Positions 25,159 through 34,264 of a stretch of 64,000 bases of DNA are shown here, piece by piece (position 1 is the stretch's first letter; every line of letters begins with the position of its first letter). The notes under the pieces are model-generated. The model ran no database searches, was not told the DNA's origin, and saw only the letters and a program-made list of their open reading frames with translations. The position numbers were made by a program, and so were the translations under genes. The DNA comes from Haloferax denitrificans ATCC 35960 (GTDB taxonomy: Archaea; Halobacteriota; Halobacteria; Halobacteriales; Haloferacaceae), in the NCBI RefSeq assembly GCF_000337795.1, contig NZ_AOLP01000018.1:1-64000 (forward strand), given 5' to 3'.

Positions 25159-26472
25159 ATGGGTCTCGTAAAGATGACCAAGTGGCGGACGCTCCTTCTC
25201 GCCACTATCGGGTTCAACTTCTCCTTTCTCATCTGGTTCTCGTTCGCGCCCTTCACGGGGCCGATGGCGGAGGAGTTCGGGCTTTCGCTCGCCGAAATCG
25301 GCATCTTGGCGAGCGCGGCAATCTGGCTCGCGCCCTTCGGCCGCATCCTCACCGGCTGGCTCTCGGATAAGTTCGGCGCGCCGGTGGTGTTCGCCATCGT
25401 CCTCGGCTACGTCGGGGTGTTCTCGATGGCGAGCGCCTTCGCCGAGAGCTACACCGTGTTCTTCGTCGAGCGCCTCATCGTCGCCACGGCGGGCATCACG
25501 TTCGTCATCGGCATCCAACACGTCTCGGAGTGGTTCGAAGAGGAGAACCTCGGCATGGCCGAGGGCATCTACGCCGGCATCGGGAACGCCGGGGCCGCCG
25601 GCGGCGCGCTCATCCTGCCCCGCGTGTTCGGGGCCGACTGGAGCGGGCCCCTGTTCCAGAGCAACTGGCGGGCGGCGTTCTTCTACACCGGCGTCGTCTC
25701 GATTCTGCTCGCGGTCGCCTACTACCTCCTCGGCGAGGCCGCGGCGAACGACGAGCGCCGGCAGGCGACCGCCGACAACGCGACGCTCAAGCAGTGGGTC
25801 CACACCGCGACCCGCTACGGGACCGTCGCGCTCGCGCTCGCCTACGTCATGAGCTTCGGTCTCGAACTCTCGATGAACGGCTGGCTCGCCACCTACTACC
25901 GCGAGGCGTTCAACACGAACAACCTCGTGCTCGCGAGCACGTTCGCGGCCACGTTCTCCATCGCGGCCGGCCTGCTCCGGCCCATCGGCGGCTACGTCAG
26001 CGACGTGCTGGCGCGCAAAGAGATGGACATCCTGCCCGTCTTCGAGGGCCGCTACCGCGAGCAGTGGACGTTCGTGTCGCTCTCGTTCATCGTCGTCGCC
26101 ATGCTCGTCATGACGCTCGCCGGCCTCTCGGGGACCGTCCTCATCGCGGTGGCCGCCGGCTTCATGGTCGGCATGGCCTGCGCCTTCGCTGAGGGCGCTA
26201 TCTTCGCGCAGGTCCCCGCGATGTTCCCCAACAGCTCGGGGGCCGTCGCGGGCGTCGTCGGCGGCGTCGGCACCATCGGCGGCATCACCTATCCGCTCGT
26301 CTACTCGTCGGTGCTCCTGCCGAACCTGCACGTCGGCTACGCGCTCGTCGCGGCGACGATGGTTCCCATCGTCCTCCTGAACGCGTGGGTCTACCGCCCG
26401 CACATCGCGAAGCGTGCGACCGTCGACGGCTTCCTCGGCTCGTCGGGCTCGACCGGCCCGGCCGACGACTGA
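25159..26472 (+). CDS. narK: MFS transporter, NarK nitrate/nitrite type
   Basis: Membrane carrier of 437 residues and about 12 helices. It matches the NarK nitrate/nitrite group: [26 protein letters not shown] (A-motif), [20 protein letters not shown] and [17 protein letters not shown], with the two Gly-rich signatures in helices 5 and 11. The ATG at 25159 is supported by a GGAGG ribosome-binding site at 25147-25151; the open frame extends upstream to 25132. A 267-base AT-rich intergenic region with two dyads precedes it. No nitrate reductase gene is nearby, so the assignment rests on the sequence alone. Confidence 0.85.
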   Translation: MGLVKMTKWRTLLLATIGFNFSFLIWFSFAPFTGPMAEEFGLSLAEIGILASAAIWLAPFGRILTGWLSDKFGAPVVFAIVLGYVGVFSMASAFAESYTVFFVERLIVATAGITFVIGIQHVSEWFEEENLGMAEGIYAGIGNAGAAGGALILPRVFGADWSGPLFQSNWRAAFFYTGVVSILLAVAYYLLGEAAANDERRQATADNATLKQWVHTATRYGTVALALAYVMSFGLELSMNGWLATYYREAFNTNNLVLASTFAATFSIAAGLLRPIGGYVSDVLARKEMDILPVFEGRYREQWTFVSLSFIVVAMLVMTLAGLSGTVLIAVAAGFMVGMACAFAEGAIFAQVPAMFPNSSGAVAGVVGGVGTIGGITYPLVYSSVLLPNLHVGYALVAATMVPIVLLNAWVYRPHIAKRATVDGFLGSSGSTGPADD

Positions 26473-26554
26473 GCCGCCGACCGCGACGCCGAGACGTTTT
26501 TCATTTTTCGCCCGACGCTCACCGCCCGCGAGCCGCCGGCTCTCGACGCTCGCC

Positions 26555-28921
26555 TCAGGCGACGCGCGCGTCGGTCTCGACCGAGACGCCGTCGAGGTAG
26601 TCGCCGTCGGGGCCGACCCACTCGCCTTCAGTCCCGCAGTCGGTGGTCAGCCGGCAGACGCGGGTCTCCGGCGGCCAGAGAACCCGTATCTCGCCGCCCG
26701 AGCGCTCGACCGTCACGGTCTGTCGGTACGTGACCGTCTCGCCGAAGTCGCCGACGTAGGTCACCGCGAGGTCGACCTCGCTCGCGCCCGCCGGAATCGA
26801 CAGCCGCTCGGGACCGGCGGCCAGCGGCCGGTTCGTCACGGCCACGCCCGCCGGCGAAAGCGACCACTCGACGGTCAGGTTCTCGGCCGTCGCCGCGTCG
26901 TAACGGGCGTAGCCCGCCTCGGTCTCGACGCGAACCGACGCCGTGTTCGCCCCCGCGGGCGCGCCGAGCGTCGTCGTCGCGTCGACCCGCTCGCCGGCGA
27001 GCACGTCGAGTCGGGTCAGGTCCGGTTCGACCGCCTCGGTTGCTCCGGTCCACGTCCCCCGATAGGTGAACCGATACGGCGTTCGGTTCGTGGCGTCGAG
27101 GACCGCGAAGTCCCGTTCGGCCCCGTCGTCGAGTGCGTACACCACCGGACCGTCGAACCCGGGGTCGTTGCGGAGCGTCTGGAAGGGATGGGCCGACCAG
27201 TCGCCGTAGGGGTCGGGGTGGAAGACGAGCGCCTTCGTCTCGTTACCGGCGGCGGACGGGTCGCCGGCGACGCCGAGACCGCCGGCACCGCCCCCGATAC
27301 CGTCGGCACCGCCTTCGAGGCCGCCGGCATCGACGCCCGGCACCGACGGGGTCAGCGGCGGCTGTTCGAAGCCGGCGTCGAGGAGCGGTTCGTAGGTCGC
27401 CGCGAGGTTCTCGGTTCGGAGCCGGTTTTCGTCGTAGGGGTCTTCGACCGCGCCGACGGTCACGCCGCCGGCGAACAGCGCCGAGACGAGAAGCACCGAG
27501 AAGACGACGCCGCGGGCCTCCGAAGCCGAAAAGCGGCGGTGGGCCAGTCGGCGGACGAGCCGAGCGCCGGCGACGACGCCGGCCGCGCCGAACACCGCGA
27601 GCGGGACGAGCGCGTCGAAGTGGTAGAACGGGCCGAGGAGGTCGATGAGGCCGTTTCGAAGACCGTTGTGTGTCCCCCAGAAGGCGGCGTTGCCGAGGAA
27701 CACCGAGGCGAACACGCCCGCGACGACGCAGGCGAGGGCGTCGTCGGAGAGTTCGGTGAACGCGCGGTCGCGGCCGCCGAGTCCGTGGTGGCGGCGTCTC
27801 GCGCTTCCCCGGAGGTTCCGGCCGGTCTTGTGACTCCACCAGCGGCGGGCGGTGACGCCGAGGCCGAACACCGCGGCGACGGTGCCGAGCCACCCCATCG
27901 GCCCCCAGCGTAACGCGAGCAGGTCGAGCGCCTCGACGGCGGTCTCGACGCCCATGGCGGGCGTGTAGACGACCTCGTAGTCGAGGATGGCCCGCTCGCC
28001 GAAGCCGACGCCGTCCTGCGGGGCGAAGGCGATGTATGGAAACGTGAGCGGGTCGCCCGTCACGACGGCGTTGTACGCGAGCGTCAGGCCGACGAACGCG
28101 AGACCGGGGAGCGCGACGGCGGCGTACCGGCGGAAGACGACCCAGCCGGTCCCCGCGCGCCGGGCAGTCGCCAGCGCCCACAGCGAGTGGGCGATGAAGG
28201 GCAGGGCGAACAGGACGGCGGTGTACGGGCGGGCGAAGAACGCCGCGCCGACGAGCGCGCCGGCGACGACGGCGTAGCCCGAGGAGTCCCGGCGGGCGGC
28301 CCGGACGTAGCAGACGGCGAACCCGAGGTTGAGCATCGTCGTCGGCGCGTACGCGAGGAACGTCGCCGACGTGAGCAGAAACAGCGGCGAGAGACCGAGC
28401 AGGCCCGCCGCGACGACGCCGGTCGTCCGGTCGAACGCGTCGGCGGTGAGGGCGTAGACCAGCGCGGCGGACGCCGCGGCGACGGCTCCCAACACGAGGT
28501 TCGGAAGCCCGACCGCGAGGCCGACCGCGAACAGCGCCGGCACGGCCGGCGAGTACTTCGAGTAGAGCTGGACGCCGCCGGGGGCGCTCGGCGTCTCCTG
28601 TACCACGAAGAACCACGGCCTGACGGCCTCCGTCAGTTGGCCGGGATAGAGGAACAGCTTGCCTTCGAGGAGCATCGCGGCCTGCGTGAGATAGACGCCC
28701 TCGTCGTCGTTGACGGTGTGGTACGGAAAGAGGTCGACCGCGAGCCACGTCACGACGAGGCCGACGAGAAGGGAGACACAGAGCGCGGCGAGTCGCCGCC
28801 GCGTCCGGGTTCGGTCGATGTCGATGGAGAAGTCGGTGTGGAACGCGAGGCCGCGGACCGCGGCTCGCACGCGCCCGCCGAGCGGGACGCTCCGGCCCGT
28901 CTTCGAGTCTCGCCGACCCAT
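26555..28921 (-). CDS. Polytopic membrane protein, GT-C/PMT-like
   Basis: 788 residues with about ten or more membrane helices in the first two thirds and a soluble, extracytoplasmic C-terminal domain rich in beta strands. The first loop carries an acidic motif (HTVNDDEGVYLTQAAMLLEG) like that of GT-C glycosyltransferases using lipid-linked sugars (ArnT/PMT superfamily). A Gly-rich stretch (about 550-575) links to the C-terminal part. The ATG at 28921 is two bases beyond the stop codon of the ABC ATPase, so the two are coupled and in one operon. Acceptor and donor are unknown. Confidence 0.72.
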   Translation of the reverse strand: MGRRDSKTGRSVPLGGRVRAAVRGLAFHTDFSIDIDRTRTRRRLAALCVSLLVGLVVTWLAVDLFPYHTVNDDEGVYLTQAAMLLEGKLFLYPGQLTEAVRPWFFVVQETPSAPGGVQLYSKYSPAVPALFAVGLAVGLPNLVLGAVAAASAALVYALTADAFDRTTGVVAAGLLGLSPLFLLTSATFLAYAPTTMLNLGFAVCYVRAARRDSSGYAVVAGALVGAAFFARPYTAVLFALPFIAHSLWALATARRAGTGWVVFRRYAAVALPGLAFVGLTLAYNAVVTGDPLTFPYIAFAPQDGVGFGERAILDYEVVYTPAMGVETAVEALDLLALRWGPMGWLGTVAAVFGLGVTARRWWSHKTGRNLRGSARRRHHGLGGRDRAFTELSDDALACVVAGVFASVFLGNAAFWGTHNGLRNGLIDLLGPFYHFDALVPLAVFGAAGVVAGARLVRRLAHRRFSASEARGVVFSVLLVSALFAGGVTVGAVEDPYDENRLRTENLAATYEPLLDAGFEQPPLTPSVPGVDAGGLEGGADGIGGGAGGLGVAGDPSAAGNETKALVFHPDPYGDWSAHPFQTLRNDPGFDGPVVYALDDGAERDFAVLDATNRTPYRFTYRGTWTGATEAVEPDLTRLDVLAGERVDATTTLGAPAGANTASVRVETEAGYARYDAATAENLTVEWSLSPAGVAVTNRPLAAGPERLSIPAGASEVDLAVTYVGDFGETVTYRQTVTVERSGGEIRVLWPPETRVCRLTTDCGTEGEWVGPDGDYLDGVSVETDARVA

Positions 28922-28923
28922 TC

Positions 28924-30096
28924 TCAGTCCGAGTAGAGGCCGGTCTCGGGGCGCTGTTCGCGCGGGAACCACGCGAGTTCGTGGCCGGCGTCGAGCGTCA
29001 CCTCGACGCAACCGTCGGTCGGGACGGTCTCGTCGTGGTTGTGCATACACAGCAGGGTGTCGCCGCCGTGGAGTTCGACCTCGTAGAGGATGGTCGGCCC
29101 GAGGTAGCGCTTGCCGACGACCTCGCCGTGGCCGTCGCCGCCGCCGTTGCAGGCGTGCGCCGACACGTCGTCGGGGCGGACGAGGATGTCGATGTCGGTG
29201 TCGTCGTACTCGGGCGCGAGGCCGTGAATCTGGTCGCGGCCGACCGTCCCGAGTTCGGTCTCGACCACGTCGCCCGCGATGCGCCCCGGCAGGAAGCCGG
29301 CGTAGCCGAGGAAGCCCGCGACGAAACGGGACTCGGGGTGTTGGAACACCTGTTCGGGCTCGCCCACCTGTTCGAGGTCGCCGTCGTTCATCACGGCCAC
29401 GCGGTCGGAGATGGACATCGCCTCCTCTTGGTCGTGGGTGACGGAGACGGCCGTCACGCCGGCCTCCTTGAGGATGCGGCGGACCTCCTCGCGCATCTGG
29501 ACGCGGAGGTCCACGTCGAGGTTCGAGAAGGGCTCGTCGAGGAGCAGAATGGCCGGTTCGGGCGCGAGCGAGCGCGCGAGGGCGACCCGCTGTTGCTGGC
29601 CGCCGGAGAGCTCGTCGGGGTAGCTATCGCCTTGGGTCTCCAGTCCCACGAGGTCGAGGAGGTCGGCGACGCGCTCGTCGCGTGCGGCCTCGCCGAGGTC
29701 CTTCAGCCCGAAGGCGATGTTCTCGGCCGCGGTGAGGTGCGGGAACAGCGCGAACTCCTGGAAGACGACGCCGACGCCGCGCTCCTCGGGCGCGCGGAAG
29801 GTGTCGCCGCCGGAGACGACGCTCCCGTTCAGTCGGACCTCGCCCCCGTCGGGGCGGTCGAGTCCGGCGATGAGTCGGAGCGTCGTCGTCTTCCCACAGC
29901 CCGAGGGGCCGAGGAGCGTGAGGATTTCGCCCTCCTCGACGCTGAGCGAGAGGTCGTCGATGACCGACTCGGTGCTGTAGGACTTCGAGACGCCGTCGAG
30001 TTCGAGGACGCCGCCGATGTCCTCGTCGTCGGCCTCGGAGCCGGTGGATTCCGCGCGGTTCGAGCGGTCGGTGGTCGAGAGTGTGCTATTTGACAT
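28924..30096 (-). CDS. Ferric-type ABC transporter ATP-binding protein
   Basis: 390 residues. Walker A GPSGCGKTT, Q-loop (VFQEFALFPHLTAAENI), signature LSGGQQQR, Walker B AILLLDEPFSNLD and the switch His in VTHDQEEA are all present, followed by a TOBE-like C-terminal domain (about 270-385). This fits the FbpC/FutC/PotA group, energising ferric iron or polyamine import; the neighbouring permease and binding protein point to iron. Its start overlaps the permease by 11 bases. Confidence 0.93.
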   Translation of the reverse strand: MSNSTLSTTDRSNRAESTGSEADDEDIGGVLELDGVSKSYSTESVIDDLSLSVEEGEILTLLGPSGCGKTTTLRLIAGLDRPDGGEVRLNGSVVSGGDTFRAPEERGVGVVFQEFALFPHLTAAENIAFGLKDLGEAARDERVADLLDLVGLETQGDSYPDELSGGQQQRVALARSLAPEPAILLLDEPFSNLDVDLRVQMREEVRRILKEAGVTAVSVTHDQEEAMSISDRVAVMNDGDLEQVGEPEQVFQHPESRFVAGFLGYAGFLPGRIAGDVVETELGTVGRDQIHGLAPEYDDTDIDILVRPDDVSAHACNGGGDGHGEVVGKRYLGPTILYEVELHGGDTLLCMHNHDETVPTDGCVEVTLDAGHELAWFPREQRPETGLYSD

Positions 30097-31681
30097 CGTA
30101 TCCCTCTTGGGTGATGATAACGAGCATCGAGAGCCCGGAGACGAAAAGCAGGATGAACGCGGGCACGACGGCCTGACCGAAGTAGCCCTGCTCGTAGGCC
30201 GTCCAGATGTGTGTCACGAGCGTGCTGAACCCCGAGGGGCGGAGCAGGAGCGTCGCGGGCAGTTCCTTCATCGTGGTCAGGAAGACGAGCGCCGCGCCGC
30301 CGAACAGGCCGGGCGCGACGAGCGGGAGCGTGACGTGCCGGAACGCCCCCGTCGGGGTCTCGCCGAGCGTCCGCGCCGCCTCCGGGAGCGCGGGGTCGAC
30401 CCGGAGGAACGACGCCCGGAGCGACCCGATGGCCTGCGGGAGAAAGCGGATGACGTAGGCGAACACGAGGAGGTAGAGCGTCTGGTAGATGGGCGTCGCG
30501 TACGAGCTTCCGAAGAAGACGAGCGCCAGCCCGAGGACGACGCCCGGCACCGCGTAGCCGACGTAGGTCGCGCGCTCGAAGACGGAACTGAGCCGCGAGG
30601 GGTGCCGCGCGGCGAGGTACGCGACGGGCAGGCCGGCGAGCGTCGCCGCGCCCGCGGTCGCCGCCGCGACGAGGACCGAGTTGAACGCGTACTCGGGTTG
30701 GAACGCGAGCGACCCGCTCGTCGCGGCGACGCCCTGCGCGAGCCACGTAAAGAGGATGCCGAGCGGGACGACGAGCGCGACGGTCGCGACGAGCGCCGCG
30801 AAGCCGAGCGCCGGGTACTTCCACCGGCCGAGCGGCATCGGTGCCCCCGAGCGCCCGCCGGTCGTCGTGCGCTCGTCGCCCCGAATCTTCGATTCGAGGG
30901 TCAAGATGAGGAGCGTCACGGCGATGAGTTGGAGCGACAGGAGCGTCGCGGTGTCGCGGCCGAACGTCCCGAACTCCACGTAGATGACGCGGGTGAAGGC
31001 GTCGAACCGCATAATCGCCGGCGTGCCGAAGTCCGAGAGGACGTACAGCGCCGTCAGGAGCGAGCCGGCGGCGACCGCGGGGCGAATCTGCGGGACCGTC
31101 ACCCGCTTGAACGCCTCCCAGCGGCTGTGGTTCAGGGTCCGCGCGGCGTCGATGAGCGTGGTGTCCATCGACTTCAGCGCGGCCCGGGTGGTGATGAACA
31201 CGTATGGGTACGTGTAGAGCGTCAGCACCAAAACGGCACCGGGTAATCCGTATATCTCGGGGAGCGACTCGACACCGAGCGGGGCCAAGAGCCGCTGGAA
31301 CGCGCCCCGCGGGCCGAACGCCGAGACGAACGCGAACGCGCCGATGTAGCTCGGAATGACGAGCGGGAGCGAGACGACGACGGTCCAAAAGCGCCTGAAC
31401 GGCAGGTCGGTGCGGACGGTCAGATACGCCAGCGGGACGCCGAGCCCGATGCACGCGGCGGTGACGAGCGTGACGAGCACGGCGCTGTTCAGGAACACTT
31501 CGACGGTCGTCGGCCGGGTGACGAGCGACACCGCCTCGGCGAACCCGACTTCGAGCGCGGTCTTGACGAGCCACAACAGCGGGACGACGACGGCGGCGGC
31601 GACGGCCCCGCTCGCGATGGTCAGACCGAGCGGTTGCTCGTCGTCCCCTCCACCGGTCCCCGTCTGCTGTTCGGTCGCCAT
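30086..31681 (-). CDS. Ferric-type ABC transporter permease
   Basis: 531 residues with about twelve helices: a duplicated permease of the FbpB/FutB kind, each half with an EAA-type loop (DAARTLNHSRWEAFKRVTVPQIRP and EAARTLGETPTGAFRHVTLPLVAP). The N-terminal hydrophilic stretch is short. It overlaps the ATPase by 11 bases and follows the binding-protein gene by 12 bases, consistent with a single transcript and ordered production. No missing residues noted. Confidence 0.93.
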   Translation of the reverse strand: MATEQQTGTGGGDDEQPLGLTIASGAVAAAVVVPLLWLVKTALEVGFAEAVSLVTRPTTVEVFLNSAVLVTLVTAACIGLGVPLAYLTVRTDLPFRRFWTVVVSLPLVIPSYIGAFAFVSAFGPRGAFQRLLAPLGVESLPEIYGLPGAVLVLTLYTYPYVFITTRAALKSMDTTLIDAARTLNHSRWEAFKRVTVPQIRPAVAAGSLLTALYVLSDFGTPAIMRFDAFTRVIYVEFGTFGRDTATLLSLQLIAVTLLILTLESKIRGDERTTTGGRSGAPMPLGRWKYPALGFAALVATVALVVPLGILFTWLAQGVAATSGSLAFQPEYAFNSVLVAAATAGAATLAGLPVAYLAARHPSRLSSVFERATYVGYAVPGVVLGLALVFFGSSYATPIYQTLYLLVFAYVIRFLPQAIGSLRASFLRVDPALPEAARTLGETPTGAFRHVTLPLVAPGLFGGAALVFLTTMKELPATLLLRPSGFSTLVTHIWTAYEQGYFGQAVVPAFILLFVSGLSMLVIITQEGYDVK

Positions 31682-31693
31682 GAGTGTGCTACC

Positions 31694-32857
31694 TCAGAGG
31701 ACGCCCACCTCACGCAAGAGTTCCACGGTTCCTTCGAGGTCCGAAAGCTGGGTCAGGTCGAGGCCTTCCGGCGGGCTGAGTTCGTCGATGCTCGGCAGTT
31801 CGCCGATGGGGTCGACGCCCGAGACGAGGGGGTACTCGAAGGTGGTCCGCGCGAAGTAGTCCTGCGCTTCGGCCGAAAGCAGGTGGCGAACGAAGTTGCT
31901 CGCCAGTTCGGCGTCGTCGGTGCTGTCGAGGACGAGCGCGCCCGCGACGTTGAAAATCGACCCGGCGTCGCCCGCGGTGAACGCGGTCGAAAGCGGCGCG
32001 TTCGTTCGTCCCGCGAGGATGCGCTGGATGTAGTAGTGGTTGGCGAAGCCCGCGCCGATTTCGCCGTCGGCGACGGCCTGCGAGACGAGGAACTCGTCGT
32101 TGTACTCCGTGACGCCGAGGTCCTGCATTCCCTGTAACCACTCTCTCGTGGCGTCTTCGCCTTCGAGGACGCGCATCGCCGTGACGAACGCCTGGAACGA
32201 GGAGTACGTCGGTGCCCAGCCGATGTTGTCTCTGAACGCTTCCGTGTCGGGGAAGGCCATGATGTCGTCGGGGATGTCCGACTCGTCGAACTGGTCGGTG
32301 TTGAACGGGACGGTCCGGGCGCGACCGGAGGTCCCGGTCCACTGGCCGTCCGGGTCGTGGAACTCGTCGCGGACGAGGTCGAGCACGTCGCTCGGAAGCT
32401 CCTGCGTGCGACCGGCGTCCTTCAGCGCGCCGAGCGAACCCGCGTTGACCGAGAAGAACACGTCCGCGGGGCTGTTCTGCCCCTCGGTCTGAATCTGGTT
32501 GACCAGTTCGGCCGCCGAGTTGTACCGCGGGCGAATGGTGAACTCGTCGTAGTACTCCTCGAAAAAGGAGATGAGCTCGCCGACGAGCGCCTGTCCGCGA
32601 CCCGAGTAGAGCGTGAGTTCGCCCGAGAGGTCCGGCATCTCCGTGACGGAGACGCCGCCGGTGATGTCGCGGTCGCCGAACGGAGACCGCCCGGACCCGA
32701 TCTGTCCGGCCGACTCGTTGGCTCCGGCTTCGGTCGTCGTCTCCGTCTCCTCGTCGCCGCCGGTACACCCGGCGAGCGCGCCGACCCCGAGGGCCGCCGT
32801 CGTCGCGATGAACCGGCGGCGACTGTGGCCGCGAAGCTCTCGGTCGCGTTCGTGCAT
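31694..32857 (-). CDS. Ferric-type ABC transporter substrate-binding lipoprotein
   Basis: 387 residues. A twin-arginine signal (SRRRFIATTAAL) is followed by a lipobox LAGC, so it is exported by Tat and anchored as a lipoprotein, the usual haloarchaeal style. A Thr/Glu-rich linker leads to a periplasmic-binding fold of the FbpA class (LTLYSGRGQALVGELI, GIGAGFANHYY). The latter Tyr pair fits an iron-coordinating site as in FbpA. First gene of the operon; transcription begins upstream of an ATTTAGG/CCTAAAT dyad. Confidence 0.93.
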   Translation of the reverse strand: MHERDRELRGHSRRRFIATTAALGVGALAGCTGGDEETETTTEAGANESAGQIGSGRSPFGDRDITGGVSVTEMPDLSGELTLYSGRGQALVGELISFFEEYYDEFTIRPRYNSAAELVNQIQTEGQNSPADVFFSVNAGSLGALKDAGRTQELPSDVLDLVRDEFHDPDGQWTGTSGRARTVPFNTDQFDESDIPDDIMAFPDTEAFRDNIGWAPTYSSFQAFVTAMRVLEGEDATREWLQGMQDLGVTEYNDEFLVSQAVADGEIGAGFANHYYIQRILAGRTNAPLSTAFTAGDAGSIFNVAGALVLDSTDDAELASNFVRHLLSAEAQDYFARTTFEYPLVSGVDPIGELPSIDELSPPEGLDLTQLSDLEGTVELLREVGVL

Positions 32858-32863
32858 ACATTG

Positions 32864-32890
32864 ATTTAGGTCTCCCTAAATCATTTATAC
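32864..32890 (-). promoter_or_regulatory. Promoter and dyad operator of the ferric ABC operon
   Basis: A perfect dyad ATTTAGG-TCTC-CCTAAAT at 32864-32881 lies next to a TATA box (minus strand TATAAATGA, 32882-32890), a few bases ahead of the start codon at 32857. It resembles DtxR/IdeR/SirR-type iron-responsive operators (TTAGG-CCTAA). Repression by an iron-bound regulator is inference. Confidence 0.7.
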
Positions 32891-32979
32891 CTACCGATTT
32901 GTCGAGCGAAGCGGCCGAATCGCGGGACGGGGGCCACCTCCCCCGCGGCGTCGCGCGGGTGGCGTTCGCCGTCGCCCGC

Positions 32980-34137
32980 TCAGTCGTCGGCCGGCGCGGC
33001 GGCCCGCGGCGCGGCGAGCGCGTCGAGGCAGTCCAGCCAGTCGCGCATGTGCTCGCCGACGTAGTTGAAGAAGTCGCCGTTGCGGTACTCGGACCAGTCG
33101 CCGTCGGCGAGCGCGTCGGCCATCGCCTCGAAGACGCCCGCGTAGCTGTCGGCGTCCCCGCCGACCGCGTCCACGACCTCCCAGAGATGCTCGTTGAGTT
33201 CGAGCCCCGGCACCTCGTTGTTGAGGTCGTCGAACGTCGGGCGGGCGGCCTTGTTGTGCTCGCACAGCGGGTAGCCCGTCACGACGTCTTTCCCGAGCAC
33301 GTCGGCGGCGCGCTTGAGGAACACGCCCGACCAGATGTCGTCGAAGCGGCCGACCTCCCACTCGTTGTCGTCCATCGGGAGCTGGTAGAACGCCGGGATG
33401 ACCTCGCGCTCGAACGCGAGGTTCATCGAGCAGACGGTGAGGTACTGGCCCGGCTCGACCACGAAGTCGCCGTCGAAGTCCTCGAAGTCGGTCCGGGTCT
33501 GGGCCTGCCCTTCGAGGTCGCCGTCCATCAGGATGCGGACCGCGTCGAGGTCGGGGACGTTCGTCCACAGCCCCTGCGAGGCGACCACGTCGCGGAGTTC
33601 GCGCGTCCCGGTCTCGACTGTCTCGTCCATCGCCGAGTAGGGATAGCCGCGGGGGTACAGCCCGTGTTCGTCGGCGTTCTGGTAGAGGACGTTCACCCAG
33701 CGCTCGTCGCTCGACACCGACTCCACCTCGTCGGTGCGGTCGAGGTTCGCCATGTGGCGACCGAAGAAGTCCCACTCGTCGTGCGGGAGCGTGTCGTCGT
33801 CGATGAACACGCCGTAGTCGAACTCGGAGTGCGCCCACATGTACAGCAGGCCGAAGCTCGTCTGGGCGTGGCTCGCCGCCGGCACGAGATGCGAGTACTC
33901 GGAGATGTCGTGTTCGTCGTACCACTCCTCGCGGGCCGACCCGTCGAAGACCGCGCCCGAGACTCCCTCGTCGTCCAGCATCGACGCCATCCCCTCGGCG
34001 TCGCAGAAGTCCTCCGTCACGAGGAGGACGAACAGTCGGTCGAGGTCGAACCCGTGCGCGCGGGCGTTTTCGAAGTACGCTCGCATGCACTCGTACTCCC
34101 GGATTGTCGGGACGACCACGCAGATGTCCGCGTTCAT
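32980..34137 (-). CDS. GT75-like glycosyltransferase (reversibly glycosylated polypeptide type)
   Basis: 385 residues, cytoplasmic. The start DICVVVPTIREYECM, the central FIDDDTLPH with an acidic DDD site, and the later SMNLAFEREVIPAFY resemble the alpha-1,4-glucan-protein synthase/UDP-arabinopyranose mutase family (GT75, RGP). The nucleotide-sugar donor and product are unknown. It ends 123 bases from the ferric-operon start on the same strand and its own upstream region has an imperfect copy of the iron-operon dyad. Confidence 0.65.
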   Translation of the reverse strand: MNADICVVVPTIREYECMRAYFENARAHGFDLDRLFVLLVTEDFCDAEGMASMLDDEGVSGAVFDGSAREEWYDEHDISEYSHLVPAASHAQTSFGLLYMWAHSEFDYGVFIDDDTLPHDEWDFFGRHMANLDRTDEVESVSSDERWVNVLYQNADEHGLYPRGYPYSAMDETVETGTRELRDVVASQGLWTNVPDLDAVRILMDGDLEGQAQTRTDFEDFDGDFVVEPGQYLTVCSMNLAFEREVIPAFYQLPMDDNEWEVGRFDDIWSGVFLKRAADVLGKDVVTGYPLCEHNKAARPTFDDLNNEVPGLELNEHLWEVVDAVGGDADSYAGVFEAMADALADGDWSEYRNGDFFNYVGEHMRDWLDCLDALAAPRAAAPADD

Positions 34138-34148
34138 TGCCCCTATAG

Positions 34149-34166
34149 ATTTAGGGTTCCCAAAAA
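34149..34166 (-). promoter_or_regulatory. Imperfect dyad upstream of the GT75-like gene
   Basis: ATTTAGG-GTTC-CCAAAAA: the left arm equals that of the ferric-operon operator and the right arm agrees at five of seven positions. 12 bases upstream of the start codon. Candidate site for the same regulator. Confidence 0.4.
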
Positions 34167-34264
34167 TAGCTGTTGGTTCGGAATAGCGGCCCTGAAATGC
34201 CGGTATCGTGATATTTCACCCGTCGGGTCGGCGGGGGCGGGCGGTTCGCGCCCGGCCGCCGGAT

